Below, piece after piece: positions 44,621 to 52,922 of a stretch of DNA of 64,000 bases; the first letter of the stretch is position 1; the number at the start of each line of letters is the position of its first letter. The position numbers and the translations under genes were made by a program. The notes beneath the pieces are model-generated. The model had not been told where the DNA came from, searched no databases, and saw only the letters and a program-made list of their open reading frames with translations. This DNA is from [Mycobacterium] stephanolepidis (lineage in GTDB: Bacteria; Actinomycetota; Actinomycetes; Mycobacteriales; Mycobacteriaceae): the NCBI RefSeq assembly GCF_002356335.1, contig NZ_AP018165.1, positions 4,930,486 through 4,994,485 on the forward strand, in the 5' to 3' direction.

Positions 44621-47600
44621 GAAAGCCGCTGGACCCGCTACCCGATCCGGAATCCGACGACACGATCGAAGAGCTCTCGGACGCGGCGGTCGTAGCGCAT
44701 TCCGGATCGATGGCGGTGGCCACCCTGGTCAGCCGGATCACCGGATTCATCAAGCTGCTGTTGATCACCGCCGCGCTCGGTGCCGCGTCCGCAAGTGCAT
44801 TCTCGACCGCCAACCAGCTGCCCAACATCATTGCCGCGCTGGTGCTCGAGGCCACCTTCACCGCCATATTCATCCCCGTGCTCACCCGCGCCGAGCGGGA
44901 AGACGCCGACGGCGGTGAGGCATTCATCCGCAAGCTGCTGACCATCTCCACATCGGTGTTGTTGGTCACGACGGTGTTGTCGGTGCTGGCCGCACCATTG
45001 CTGGCCGCGCTCCTACTCGGCACCGCACCGAAGGTCAGCACACCGCTGACCACCGCACTGGCGTATCTACTGCTCCCGCAGATCCTGTTCTACGGGCTGT
45101 CCTCGGTGTTCATGGCGATCCTGAACACCCGCAACGTATTCGGCCCACCCGCGTGGGCTCCGGTGTGGAACAACGTTGTCGCGATCGCCGCACTGATTCT
45201 GTATTGGCTGATGCCCGGGGAACTCACCCTGGATCCAACCCGGATGAGCGATCCCAAACTCCTGGTGCTGGGTATCGGCACCACGCTCGGCGTGGTGACT
45301 CAGGCGATGGTGCTGATTCCCGCCATCCGCCGCCAGCGGATCCCCATGCGACCCCTGTGGGGGGTTGACGACCGGCTCAAACAGTTCGCCGGTATGGCCG
45401 CGGCCATGTTCGCGTACGTGGCGATCAGCCAGCTCGGGTTCGTCATCACCAACCGGATCGCCGCCGGCGCAGCCGATTCCGGTCCCATCATCTACAACCA
45501 GACCTGGATGATCCTGCAGCTGCCCTACGGGGTCGTCGGCGTGACCATCCTGACCGCGATCATGCCTCGGCTCAGCCGCAACGCCGCCGCCGACGACACC
45601 TCCGCGGTGGTGGGCGACATATCTCTGGCCACCCGGCTGACGATGGTCGTCCTGATCCCGGTGGTTGCGGTGATGACCGTCGCCGGTCCGGCGATGGGTC
45701 CGGCGCTCTCCGCATACGGGCACTTCACCCTCGGTGACGCTCACTACCTCGGGCTCTCGATCTCGCTTTCCTCCTTCACCCTCATCGCGTATGCCCTTGT
45801 GCTGCTTCAGCTTCGGGTGTTCTATGCGCGCCACGAGGCATGGACGCCCACCCTGATCATCATCGTGATCACCGCGGTGAAGATTGTCTGTTCGGTGATC
45901 GCCCCGTACCTCACCGACGATCCCAGCCTGGTCGCCGGTTATCTCGGTGCCGCCAACGGTCTCGGGTTCGTGGCGGGCGCCGTGTGCGGATATCTGCTGT
46001 TGCGCCGAAGCATCGGGCGCGCGGCCGGACCGCTCATCGGTCCGGGCGTGGTCCGTACGGTGCTGCTCAGCCTTGCCGCCTCGGGTATCGCGGCGGTAGT
46101 CGGCCTCGGCATCGACCGTGGGTTCGACCTGGATCTGCTCACCCGGGCAGGCGGCGGCCTCGGCTCAGTTCTGCGGCTGGTCATCCTCGGCACCGTGATG
46201 CTCACCATCACCTTCGCGGTCATGGTGGCGGTCAAGCTTCCCGAGGCACTGAGCATCGTCTCGCTGCTGCAGCGTCGCCTGGGCAGCCGGCTCGGCATCG
46301 GCATCGGCATCGGCATCGGCATCGGCATCCAAGATCACGCTTCGGTCATCGGCAACTCCCCACCGCCATCCCTGCCGTACCCTGATTCGGGTGATCGAGT
46401 CGGCAGCGGCGACGCTGTCGGCCTGACAACCGCAAACAAATCAGTGCACGGGGGCGGCGCTGATACGAGAAAGGGCAGGGCCGTGACAGACACCCCGGGG
46501 TCATCGACCCGGTCTGTTTCCACCGAGTCCCCCTCCGGGGGCGCGGTCCCCACCTCCGTAATGCCGGGTGCCAGCATCGCGGACGGCCGTTACCGTCTGC
46601 TCACCTCGCACGGAGGCCCGGACGGGCTGCAGTTCTGGCAGGCCACCGATACCGAGCTGAATCGGCCGGTAGCGCTCACCATCATCGACGGCGCCACCTT
46701 CACCTCCGATCAGGTGCAGGACATTCTGTCGAATACCTTGCGGCTCAGTAAGATTGGATCATCGGGCCTGGCGCGTGTGCTGGACGCCGTACGCGAAGGG
46801 ACCGGCGGCATCATCGTCGCGCAGTGGGTCCGCGGAGGTTCGCTGCGCGAGGTTGCCGACACCGAACCCTCCGCCGTGGGCGCCAGCCGGGCGGTCCGTT
46901 CTCTGGCCGAGGCTGCCGACGCCGCCTTCGAGGCCGGGACGGCGCTGAGTATCGACCATCCCGATCGCGTACGTATCAGCATCGACGGGGACGCCGTGCT
47001 CGCATTCCCCGCCACACTCTCCTCGGCCAGTGCGGACGAGGACGTCCATGGCCTCGGCGCCACCCTGTACGCACTCACCACGCGCCGCTGGCCGCTGGCC
47101 GAAACCGGTCAGCCAAGCGGGCTGCCCGGCGCCAACCGCGCGCCCGACGGTCGCCCCGTTGAGCCACGCGTCATCATTCCCACCATCCCCGCAGAGATCT
47201 CGGACGTAGCCTCCCACGCACTCGGCGACGATCCCGGTTCTGCCGCCGACCTGCTCGACGGCCTGGAATCGGCGATCGCGAGCGTCGATCACACCACCAT
47301 GCTGGAGCCTGCCGCCGCAGCACCTACGCAGTCGTTCAGCATCGGCCGCCCCCCGGGTTTCCAGGATTCCCGGGACCTCGCCGACGATGACGACTACGAC
47401 GAAGTCGACGACGACGAGGACCCCGAGGAAGCGGCACGACACCGGAAGATCTTCCTGATCGGGCTCGGCGTGGTCGGTGTCCTGGTCATCTCGCTGTGCA
47501 TCGCGCTGGGCGTCTGGGTCACGCGGATCTTCGGCGATGTCGGCCCCTTGGACAAGATCAACATCGGCATCGGATTGCCCACCCAGTCCGCCAACGGTGA

Positions 47601-48069
47601 GACCGCCAAGCCTGGTAGCCCGGCCAAGATCGTGCAGGCGACCGTGTTCCCTCCGGGCCCCGACGCCGATCAACCCGGCAAGGCGAATCTGGCGGTGGAT
47701 GGCAACGCGTCCACGTCATGGTCCACCGACACCTACACCGATGCCGATCCCTTCCCGGTGCTCTTCAAGCCAGGGGTCGGCCTACTGCTCGATCTGCAGT
47801 CCGCCAGCGCGCTGAGCAGCGTCACGATCGAATCTCACAGTGTCGGAACGCAAGTACAGATTCGTTCTGCCGACTCGGCCACACCCGGCTCCTTCAACGA
47901 CACCAAGGAGATCTCCGCTACCACGACGTTGCAGTCCGGCAAAACAACGATCCCGATCACCAGCAGCTCGCAGGTCTCTCATGTGCTGGTGTGGATCAAC
48001 AAGCTCGGTTCCACCAACGGTGATCACCATGCGGAGATCGGCGAAATCACTGTCTCAACTGCTTCCTAG
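44608..48069 (+). CDS. murJ: Lipid II flippase MurJ (MviN) with pseudokinase and extracellular domain
   Basis: Moves lipid II across the membrane. Residues 1-550 hold the MATE-like flippase core of about fourteen helices (SRITGFIKLLLITAALGAAS near the start). A linker contains six GI dipeptides from residue 563. A kinase-like domain starts at about 652 (ASIADGRYRLLTSHGGPDGL) and lacks usual catalytic motifs, so it is a pseudokinase, as in Mtb MviN (Rv3910), where phosphorylation recruits FhaA. An acidic stretch precedes a membrane helix at about 948-970, and a discoidin-like beta domain forms the outside C-terminus. The GTG at 44608 has GGGAAGGG upstream; GTG 44617 is an alternative with a 4-base overlap. 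Confidence 0.95.
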   Translation: MAAVRKPLDPLPDPESDDTIEELSDAAVVAHSGSMAVATLVSRITGFIKLLLITAALGAASASAFSTANQLPNIIAALVLEATFTAIFIPVLTRAEREDADGGEAFIRKLLTISTSVLLVTTVLSVLAAPLLAALLLGTAPKVSTPLTTALAYLLLPQILFYGLSSVFMAILNTRNVFGPPAWAPVWNNVVAIAALILYWLMPGELTLDPTRMSDPKLLVLGIGTTLGVVTQAMVLIPAIRRQRIPMRPLWGVDDRLKQFAGMAAAMFAYVAISQLGFVITNRIAAGAADSGPIIYNQTWMILQLPYGVVGVTILTAIMPRLSRNAAADDTSAVVGDISLATRLTMVVLIPVVAVMTVAGPAMGPALSAYGHFTLGDAHYLGLSISLSSFTLIAYALVLLQLRVFYARHEAWTPTLIIIVITAVKIVCSVIAPYLTDDPSLVAGYLGAANGLGFVAGAVCGYLLLRRSIGRAAGPLIGPGVVRTVLLSLAASGIAAVVGLGIDRGFDLDLLTRAGGGLGSVLRLVILGTVMLTITFAVMVAVKLPEALSIVSLLQRRLGSRLGIGIGIGIGIGIQDHASVIGNSPPPSLPYPDSGDRVGSGDAVGLTTANKSVHGGGADTRKGRAVTDTPGSSTRSVSTESPSGGAVPTSVMPGASIADGRYRLLTSHGGPDGLQFWQATDTELNRPVALTIIDGATFTSDQVQDILSNTLRLSKIGSSGLARVLDAVREGTGGIIVAQWVRGGSLREVADTEPSAVGASRAVRSLAEAADAAFEAGTALSIDHPDRVRISIDGDAVLAFPATLSSASADEDVHGLGATLYALTTRRWPLAETGQPSGLPGANRAPDGRPVEPRVIIPTIPAEISDVASHALGDDPGSAADLLDGLESAIASVDHTTMLEPAAAAPTQSFSIGRPPGFQDSRDLADDDDYDEVDDDEDPEEAARHRKIFLIGLGVVGVLVISLCIALGVWVTRIFGDVGPLDKINIGIGLPTQSANGETAKPGSPAKIVQATVFPPGPDADQPGKANLAVDGNASTSWSTDTYTDADPFPVLFKPGVGLLLDLQSASALSSVTIESHSVGTQVQIRSADSATPGSFNDTKEISATTTLQSGKTTIPITSSSQVSHVLVWINKLGSTNGDHHAEIGEITVSTAS
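46294..46329 (+). repeat. Hexanucleotide repeat (GGCATC)6 within murJ
   Basis: Six perfect copies of GGCATC occupy 36 bases and encode six Gly-Ile dipeptides, in the linker between the flippase core and the pseudokinase. Copy number could vary by slippage without shifting the frame, since the unit is six bases. Confidence 0.9.
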
Positions 48070-48319
48070 CTGCGGGATCGCCTGCCAGGCGAGCAGTTAT
48101 CGAAGGGTATTCAGTATGGTTCCGCAATTTCTACCCCTATATTTTTCGCGGTAGTTGAAACCCGATGGCAACCTCAAATTTGGCCACTGAACTGCGGTTC
48201 AAGTTGTTCAGTTACGTATATCGCCGTTACAGGTTGTTGAAAGTTGTATAACAGTTTGCTGTGGGGCGGCCTTGTGGTCGACGCCACCCCCCGTTTTTGA
48301 TTACTGTGCGCGTGTGGGC
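48070..48319. other. AT-richer gap between murJ and sigM
   Basis: No gene is seen in these 250 bases. The stretch is less GC-rich than its flanks and has repeated GTTGTT/TTGTTGAAAGTTGT sequence around 48205-48245, in the place expected for the sigM promoter. No hairpin terminator with T-tract was found. Confidence 0.4.
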
Positions 48320-48904
48320 ATGGTTCAGGGGGTTCTCACGACTCCTCAGCACTCGGACGCCGAGTTGTTGGCTGCCCATGTCGCCGGCGACCCTTCGGCC
48401 TTCGAGCAGCTGTTCCGCCGGCACCACCGTCGGCTCTACCGACTCGCCCGGGCCACCAGTCGCACCCCCGAGGATGCGGCCGATGCGCTCCAGGAGGCGA
48501 TGCTGTCGGCGCACCGCGGAGCCGCGAACTTCCGCAATGACGCCGCCGTCACCAGCTGGCTTTACCGCATTGTCGTGAACGCCTGTCTGGACCGTCTGCG
48601 CCGCACCAAGGCACACATCCCGATCGAACTCGAAGAGGACGTCTACACCCTCGACGACCCCTCGACCAACATCGATACCTCGATCGTCATTCAGAAGGCC
48701 CTGCTCCGGCTGCCCGCCGAGCAGCGCGCCGCAGTCATCGCGGTCGATATGCAGGGATACTCGGTGGCCGATGCCGCTGAGCTGCTCGGCGTGCCCGAGG
48801 GCACGGTGAAGAGCCGCTGTGCGCGAGCACGCGCACGCCTGGCAGTGGCCCTGCATTACCTCGACAAAGCCGGCTCCGTCGAACCGGAAACCATCGACTA
48901 CTAG
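48320..48904 (+). CDS. sigM: ECF RNA polymerase sigma factor SigM
   Basis: A 194-residue ECF sigma factor. Region 2 includes LFRRHHRRLYRLARATSRTP and DALQEAMLSAHRGAANFR. Region 4 includes LRLPAEQRAAVIAVDMQGYS and the recognition helix AAELLGVPEGTVKSRCARAR. Closely similar to Mtb SigM (Rv3911), which controls some ESX and envelope genes late in growth. The ATG at 48320 is used; a GTG two codons upstream (48314) is possible. The anti-sigma gene follows 85 bases later. Confidence 0.93.
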   Translation: MVQGVLTTPQHSDAELLAAHVAGDPSAFEQLFRRHHRRLYRLARATSRTPEDAADALQEAMLSAHRGAANFRNDAAVTSWLYRIVVNACLDRLRRTKAHIPIELEEDVYTLDDPSTNIDTSIVIQKALLRLPAEQRAAVIAVDMQGYSVADAAELLGVPEGTVKSRCARARARLAVALHYLDKAGSVEPETIDY

Positions 48905-48989
48905 CCGTGTGCCACCGTGTCACGATCCGCCTACCAATTGGGCAACTGGCGTGGTCAGCGGTAGCTGGATATGGGAACAATGAACTCAC

Positions 48990-49889
48990 ATGGTCAGCAG
49001 CCCTCCGGACAGTCCCGAAGGCGAAGGTAACCTCGAGATGGTGAACCTCGCCGAGGTACCGCTGTCACTCGAGGTCCTGGCCGACCTGCAAGCCGGCGTC
49101 TATGACGCCCGGGACGCCGAGGTACTTCGGCAACGGGCAGAGCAGGATCCGGACGCACGCACGGCGCTGGCCGCCCTGGATCGCGTACGCGCCGACCTGG
49201 TGGCATGGATGGAGAGCCCCGCGCCCGATGTGCCCGAGTCCGTCGTCGACGACATCGTTGCCGCGTTGCAGGCCGAGTCGGCCAGGTCGACGTTGCCCAC
49301 GGTAGCTGCGCATTCCGCTCGGCCCGCCGACCCCCGTCTCAACCTGGTGACCGGTCCGGTTCCACTGGACCATCGCCGTCGCCCCGCGGCAAAGCGTCGC
49401 TGGATCGCATACTCCAGCGCTGGGTTGGCCGCGGCCGCCTGCGTTGCCGTCGCCATCACCGTGGTCGCGCAGAACAACCACCGCGCCTCCGACACCACCC
49501 CCGCGGTGGCAGGTCCCTCGCTGTCGCAACAGATCGCACCCAGGACAGCCGCCCCCGTGGCGCCGGAGCTACCAGCGCAGAGCGCCCTGGGTGACACCGC
49601 GTTCCCGATCTCCGGGAACGCGATCACCGCGCTCGTCGGCCGTACCCCCGCGTTCGGCGATCTTGAGGATGCCGGGCGGCGCGCGTCCTGCCTCACCGGC
49701 CTCGGCTTCTCCGCCTCGACGCCCGTGCTCGGCGCGCAGACTCTCGATGTCGACGGTCCCGCGGTGCTGATGGTGCTACCCGCCGAACGGCCGGGCGAGC
49801 TGTTGGCCGTGGCCGTGCGGCCCGGATGCAACCAGTCCGATCCGCAGCGGGTGGCCCAGACCCGGATCGGCGCGACACCCGGCCGTTAG
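48990..49889 (+). CDS. rsmA: Anti-sigma-M factor RsmA, Rv3912 homologue
   Basis: A 299-residue single-pass membrane protein. The cytoplasmic N-terminal part (to about residue 130) contains the sigma-binding helices (LADLQAGVYDARDAEVLRQR). A membrane segment lies at about 138-160 (YSSAGLAAAACVAVAITVVA), followed by an extracytoplasmic domain with two Cys. In Mtb, Rv3912 sequesters SigM. ATG 48990 is used; an in-frame ATG at 49038 is also preceded by purines. Confidence 0.85.
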   Translation: MVSSPPDSPEGEGNLEMVNLAEVPLSLEVLADLQAGVYDARDAEVLRQRAEQDPDARTALAALDRVRADLVAWMESPAPDVPESVVDDIVAALQAESARSTLPTVAAHSARPADPRLNLVTGPVPLDHRRRPAAKRRWIAYSSAGLAAAACVAVAITVVAQNNHRASDTTPAVAGPSLSQQIAPRTAAPVAPELPAQSALGDTAFPISGNAITALVGRTPAFGDLEDAGRRASCLTGLGFSASTPVLGAQTLDVDGPAVLMVLPAERPGELLAVAVRPGCNQSDPQRVAQTRIGATPGR

Positions 49890-49910
49890 GACGCCGCCAG
49901 CCCGGGGTAT

Positions 49911-49950
49911 CTCCCACCGCCCGCCCCCTGTACCTCCCACCGCCCGCCCC
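49911..49950. repeat. 17-bp direct repeat upstream of trxB
   Basis: CTCCCACCGCCCGCCCC occurs at 49911-49927 and again at 49934-49950, a tandem unit of 23 bases. It ends 4 bases before the ECF-type -35 box of trxB, so it may be a binding site or a slippage product. Confidence 0.7.
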
Positions 49951-49954
49951 GTGC

Positions 49955-49981
49955 GGAACATCCCGCTCTAGGCTGTTGTTT
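49955..49981 (+). promoter_or_regulatory. Candidate ECF (SigH-type) promoter of trxB-trxC
   Basis: GGAACA at 49955-49960, a 17-base spacer and GTTT at 49978-49981 match the SigH-type GGAAYA-N16/17-cGTT consensus. In Mtb trxB2-trxC belongs to the SigH regulon (established). The distance to the start codon is about 60 bases. Confidence 0.5.
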
Positions 49982-50040
49982 CAGCAATCGCACGGCCTTT
50001 ATGTGGAACAGGCACTCAGATCGGATCAGAAGGGAACCGC

Positions 50041-51018
50041 ATGTCGGAGGTTGTATCGACCGAGTCCGAATCGGACATCCATGAGCTCATCATCATCGGC
50101 TCAGGACCCGCTGGATACACCGCGGCGGTCTACGCAGCCCGCGCCCAGCTGAAACCGGTCGTTTTCGAGGGCACCCAGTTCGGCGGTGCACTCATGACCA
50201 CCACGGAGGTCGAGAACTACCCGGGGTTCCGTGAGGGCATCATGGGTCCCGACCTGATGGACCAGATGCGTGAGCAGGCCATCCGCTTCGGTGCCGATCT
50301 TCGCACCGAGGATGTCGACGAGGTGTCCCTCCGTGGCCCTGTGAAGACCGTCACCGTGGGCGGCGAGGTCTTTCGTTCCCGCGCGGTGATCCTGGCCATG
50401 GGCGCCGCTCCGCGGTATCTGGGCGTACCGGGCGAGGACACCTTGCTGGGCCGGGGCGTGAGCTCCTGTGCCACCTGCGACGGTTTCTTCTTCAAGGACC
50501 AGGACATCGCCGTCATCGGCGGCGGCGATTCCGCGATGGAAGAGGCGACTTTCCTCACACGGTTTGCCCGCAGTGTGACGCTCATCCATCGCCGCGACGA
50601 GTTCCGCGCGTCCAAGATCATGCTGGAGCGTGCGTACGCAGACCCCAAGATCAACGTCCTGACCAACACCAAGATCCTCGGGGTCGAGGGCACCGACTCG
50701 GTGATCGGGCTCAAGCTCGAGAACACGGTGACCGGGGAAGCCTCGCAGCTGCCCGTCACCGGCATGTTCGTCGCCGTCGGGCACGATCCGCGTAGCGAAC
50801 TCGTTAAGGATGTCGTCGACGTCGATCCAGACGGATACGTGCTGGTGCGCGACAGAAGCACCTACACCTCACTGGAAGGCGTGTTCGCCGCGGGCGACCT
50901 CGTTGACCGGACGTATCGACAAGCCGTCACCGCCGCCGGAAGTGGTTGTGCGGCAGCCATCGACGCCGAGCGCTGGCTCGCCGAGACGGCGCATTCCCAG
51001 ACCCTCGTCGAGGCCTAG
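50041..51018 (+). CDS. trxB: Thioredoxin reductase
   Basis: NADPH-dependent flavoenzyme that reduces thioredoxin, 325 residues. FAD-binding [19 protein letters not shown] at 17-35, redox-active CATC at 143-146, NADPH-binding [14 protein letters not shown], and a C-terminal FAD contact [15 protein letters not shown]. It is the Rv3913 (trxB2) counterpart. The start has AGAAGGGAACC upstream. It is followed by trxC after 30 bases, so the pair is an operon under a likely SigH-type promoter. Confidence 0.97.
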   Translation: MSEVVSTESESDIHELIIIGSGPAGYTAAVYAARAQLKPVVFEGTQFGGALMTTTEVENYPGFREGIMGPDLMDQMREQAIRFGADLRTEDVDEVSLRGPVKTVTVGGEVFRSRAVILAMGAAPRYLGVPGEDTLLGRGVSSCATCDGFFFKDQDIAVIGGGDSAMEEATFLTRFARSVTLIHRRDEFRASKIMLERAYADPKINVLTNTKILGVEGTDSVIGLKLENTVTGEASQLPVTGMFVAVGHDPRSELVKDVVDVDPDGYVLVRDRSTYTSLEGVFAAGDLVDRTYRQAVTAAGSGCAAAIDAERWLAETAHSQTLVEA

Positions 51019-51048
51019 CCTCACCGCCACCCATCACAAGGAGAATCC

Positions 51049-51378
51049 ATGAGCGACCACGCAACCGTTACCGTCACCGACGACTCCTTCCAGGAGGACG
51101 TCGTCTCCAGCAATAAGCCCGTGTTGGTGGATTTCTGGGCGACCTGGTGTGGGCCCTGCAAGATGGTGGCCCCGGTGCTGGAGGAGATCGCCAAGGACCA
51201 CGGCGAGACGCTGACCATCGCCAAGCTTGATGTGGATGCCAACCCCGAGACCGCGCGCGCCTTCCAGGTGACGTCGATCCCCACGCTGATCCTCTTCCAG
51301 AACGGTGAGGCCACCAAGCGGATCGTCGGCGCCAAGAGCAAGTCGGCGTTGCTGCGTGAGCTGGACGGGGTCGTCTGA
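51049..51378 (+). CDS. trxC: Thioredoxin
   Basis: A 109-residue disulfide reductant. The active site is WCGPC with cysteines at 34 and 37. The [20 protein letters not shown] and [13 protein letters not shown] (cis-Pro) segments are classical. A CACAAGGAGAATCC ribosome site precedes the ATG. It is the second gene of the trxB-trxC operon; a weak hairpin (GACCGG/CCGGTC, 51377-51395) follows. Confidence 0.97.
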   Translation: MSDHATVTVTDDSFQEDVVSSNKPVLVDFWATWCGPCKMVAPVLEEIAKDHGETLTIAKLDVDANPETARAFQVTSIPTLILFQNGEATKRIVGAKSKSALLRELDGVV

Positions 51379-51395
51379 CCGGCTCGACACCGGTC
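51377..51395 (+). terminator. Weak hairpin after trxC
   Basis: GACCGG (51377-51382) and CCGGTC (51390-51395) with a 7-base loop begin inside the trxC stop codon. Only six pairs and no T-tract, so termination is doubtful. Confidence 0.3.
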
Positions 51396-51513
51396 GGCTG
51401 AGAAGGCCGGGAGTTTCTCTCATCGCCTAGGCATCTGAGACAATAGTGCCGTCCCGACGACGGGCAGCCCGTGTCCGGTTGGTGACAGTGCGGTTTCTTG
51501 CGAAAGGCGGAGT

Positions 51514-52701
51514 ATGACGACAGGCGCGTCGAACATTCGCCGCGGCGATCGAGGCCCCGCCGTCAGCGAGGTACGCGAGGTGCTCACCGCACTCGGGTTC
51601 CTGGAGGATCCCGATGAGGTGCTGGCGACCGGTCGGCACGTCATGCCCGATCACTTTGACGCGACCTTGGATGACGCCGTGCGCGCGTTCCAACAGCGCC
51701 GCGGCTTGCTGGTCGATGGCCTCGTCGGACCCGCGACCTATCGCACTCTCAAGGAAGCCTCCTACCGGCTCGGGGCACGCACCCTTTTTCACCAGTTCTC
51801 CGCGCCCATGTACGGCGACGACGTGGCGACTCTGCAGAAGCGCCTGCAGGATCTCGGGTTCTACACCGGCCTGGTAGACGGAAACTTCGGGCTGCAGACC
51901 TACAACTCGCTCATGTCGTACCAGCGGGAGTACGGGCTGACGGCGGACGGCATCTGTGGGCCCGAGACTCTGCGCTCGTTCCAGCTGCTGGGTCGGCACG
52001 TCACCGGTGGATCTGCGCACGCGATTCGCGAGACCGAACACGTCCGCAACGCCGGCCCACAGCTGTCGGGCAAGCGCATCGTGATCGATCCCGGTCTCGG
52101 CGGCGCCGACCGTGGAGTCATCGTTCCAGGCCGCGAGGGCCCGACCAGCGAAGCAGACATCCTGTGGGACTTGGCCAGTCGCCTCGAAGGGCGGATGACC
52201 GCCATCGGTATGGACACCTACATCTCGCGCGCCATCCAGAACAACCCCACCGATATCGACCGCGCCACCTATGCCAACAATGTGGGTGCCGATCTGATGA
52301 TCAGCCTGCGTTTCGACTCGCAGCCCACGGTGGCCGCCAGCGGCGTCGCGTCCTACCACTTCGGCAATCTGCACGGCTCGGTGTCCACCATCGGACACAT
52401 GCTGGCCGACTTTATTCAGCGAGAAGTGGCCGCGCGCACGGGATTACGTGACTGCAGGGCGCACGGCCGCACGTGGGACCTGCTGCGCCTCACCCGGATG
52501 CCCACCGTGCAGGTGGACATCGGATACATCACCTCGCCGAACGACGTCTCCATTCTGAGCGCCGCGCACTACCGCGACGTGGTCGCCGAGTCGATTCTGG
52601 CCGCGGTCAAGCGGGTGTACCTGCTCGGCAAGAACGACAGGCCGACCGGCACCTTCACTTTCGACGAGCTGCTGGCGCACGAGCTGTCCGCCGGAAGCTA
52701 G
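51514..52701 (+). CDS. cwlM: CwlM, catalytically dead amidase-fold regulator of peptidoglycan synthesis
   Basis: A 395-residue cytoplasmic protein. Two peptidoglycan-binding-type domains occupy about 6-80 and 97-158, then an Amidase_3 domain runs from 185 to 375. Zinc ligands are lost: DPGHGG is DPGLGG at 192-197 and the later His site reads ISLRFDS. Mtb CwlM (Rv3915), likewise inactive, activates MurA when phosphorylated by PknB and binds MurJ (established). The ATG at 51514 follows GAAAGGCGGAGT. It converges on the ferredoxin pseudogene with a 4-base overlap. Confidence 0.94.
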   Translation: MTTGASNIRRGDRGPAVSEVREVLTALGFLEDPDEVLATGRHVMPDHFDATLDDAVRAFQQRRGLLVDGLVGPATYRTLKEASYRLGARTLFHQFSAPMYGDDVATLQKRLQDLGFYTGLVDGNFGLQTYNSLMSYQREYGLTADGICGPETLRSFQLLGRHVTGGSAHAIRETEHVRNAGPQLSGKRIVIDPGLGGADRGVIVPGREGPTSEADILWDLASRLEGRMTAIGMDTYISRAIQNNPTDIDRATYANNVGADLMISLRFDSQPTVAASGVASYHFGNLHGSVSTIGHMLADFIQREVAARTGLRDCRAHGRTWDLLRLTRMPTVQVDIGYITSPNDVSILSAAHYRDVVAESILAAVKRVYLLGKNDRPTGTFTFDELLAHELSAGS

Positions 52702-52920
52702 TCCCGGCCCACCACCTCGATCGCACTCGCCGGACAGAGGTGCGCCGCCTCATCGGCCTTCGCCAGCTCGTCCTCGTTCAACATCCCTGCGCCCCTCGGT
52801 ACGGCGGTGCCATCCGCATCCGCACTAGAACAACTCCGGGTGCTGTGCAACACAGTATCCGGACCCCATGCACAGATCCTGATCGACGGTCACGGTGAAC
52901 CCGGCGTGGGCCCCGACCAT
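52698..52920 (-). pseudogene. [3Fe-4S]-type ferredoxin, frameshifted
   Basis: Electron donor for the adjacent P450. It starts at ATG 52920, 2 bases after the P450 stop: MVGAHAGFTVTVDQDL then CMGSGYCVAQHPELF. A TAG then interrupts at 52825-52827. The rest lies in another frame: ADADGTAVPRGAGML, NEDELAKADEAAHLCPASAI and EVVGRD to the stop at 52698. One surplus base near 52824-52828 explains it; removing it gives a 73-residue ferredoxin with Cys in CMGSGYC and LCP. Whether the lesion is real or a sequencing error cannot be told here. Confidence 0.85.
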
Positions 52921-52922
52921 GG

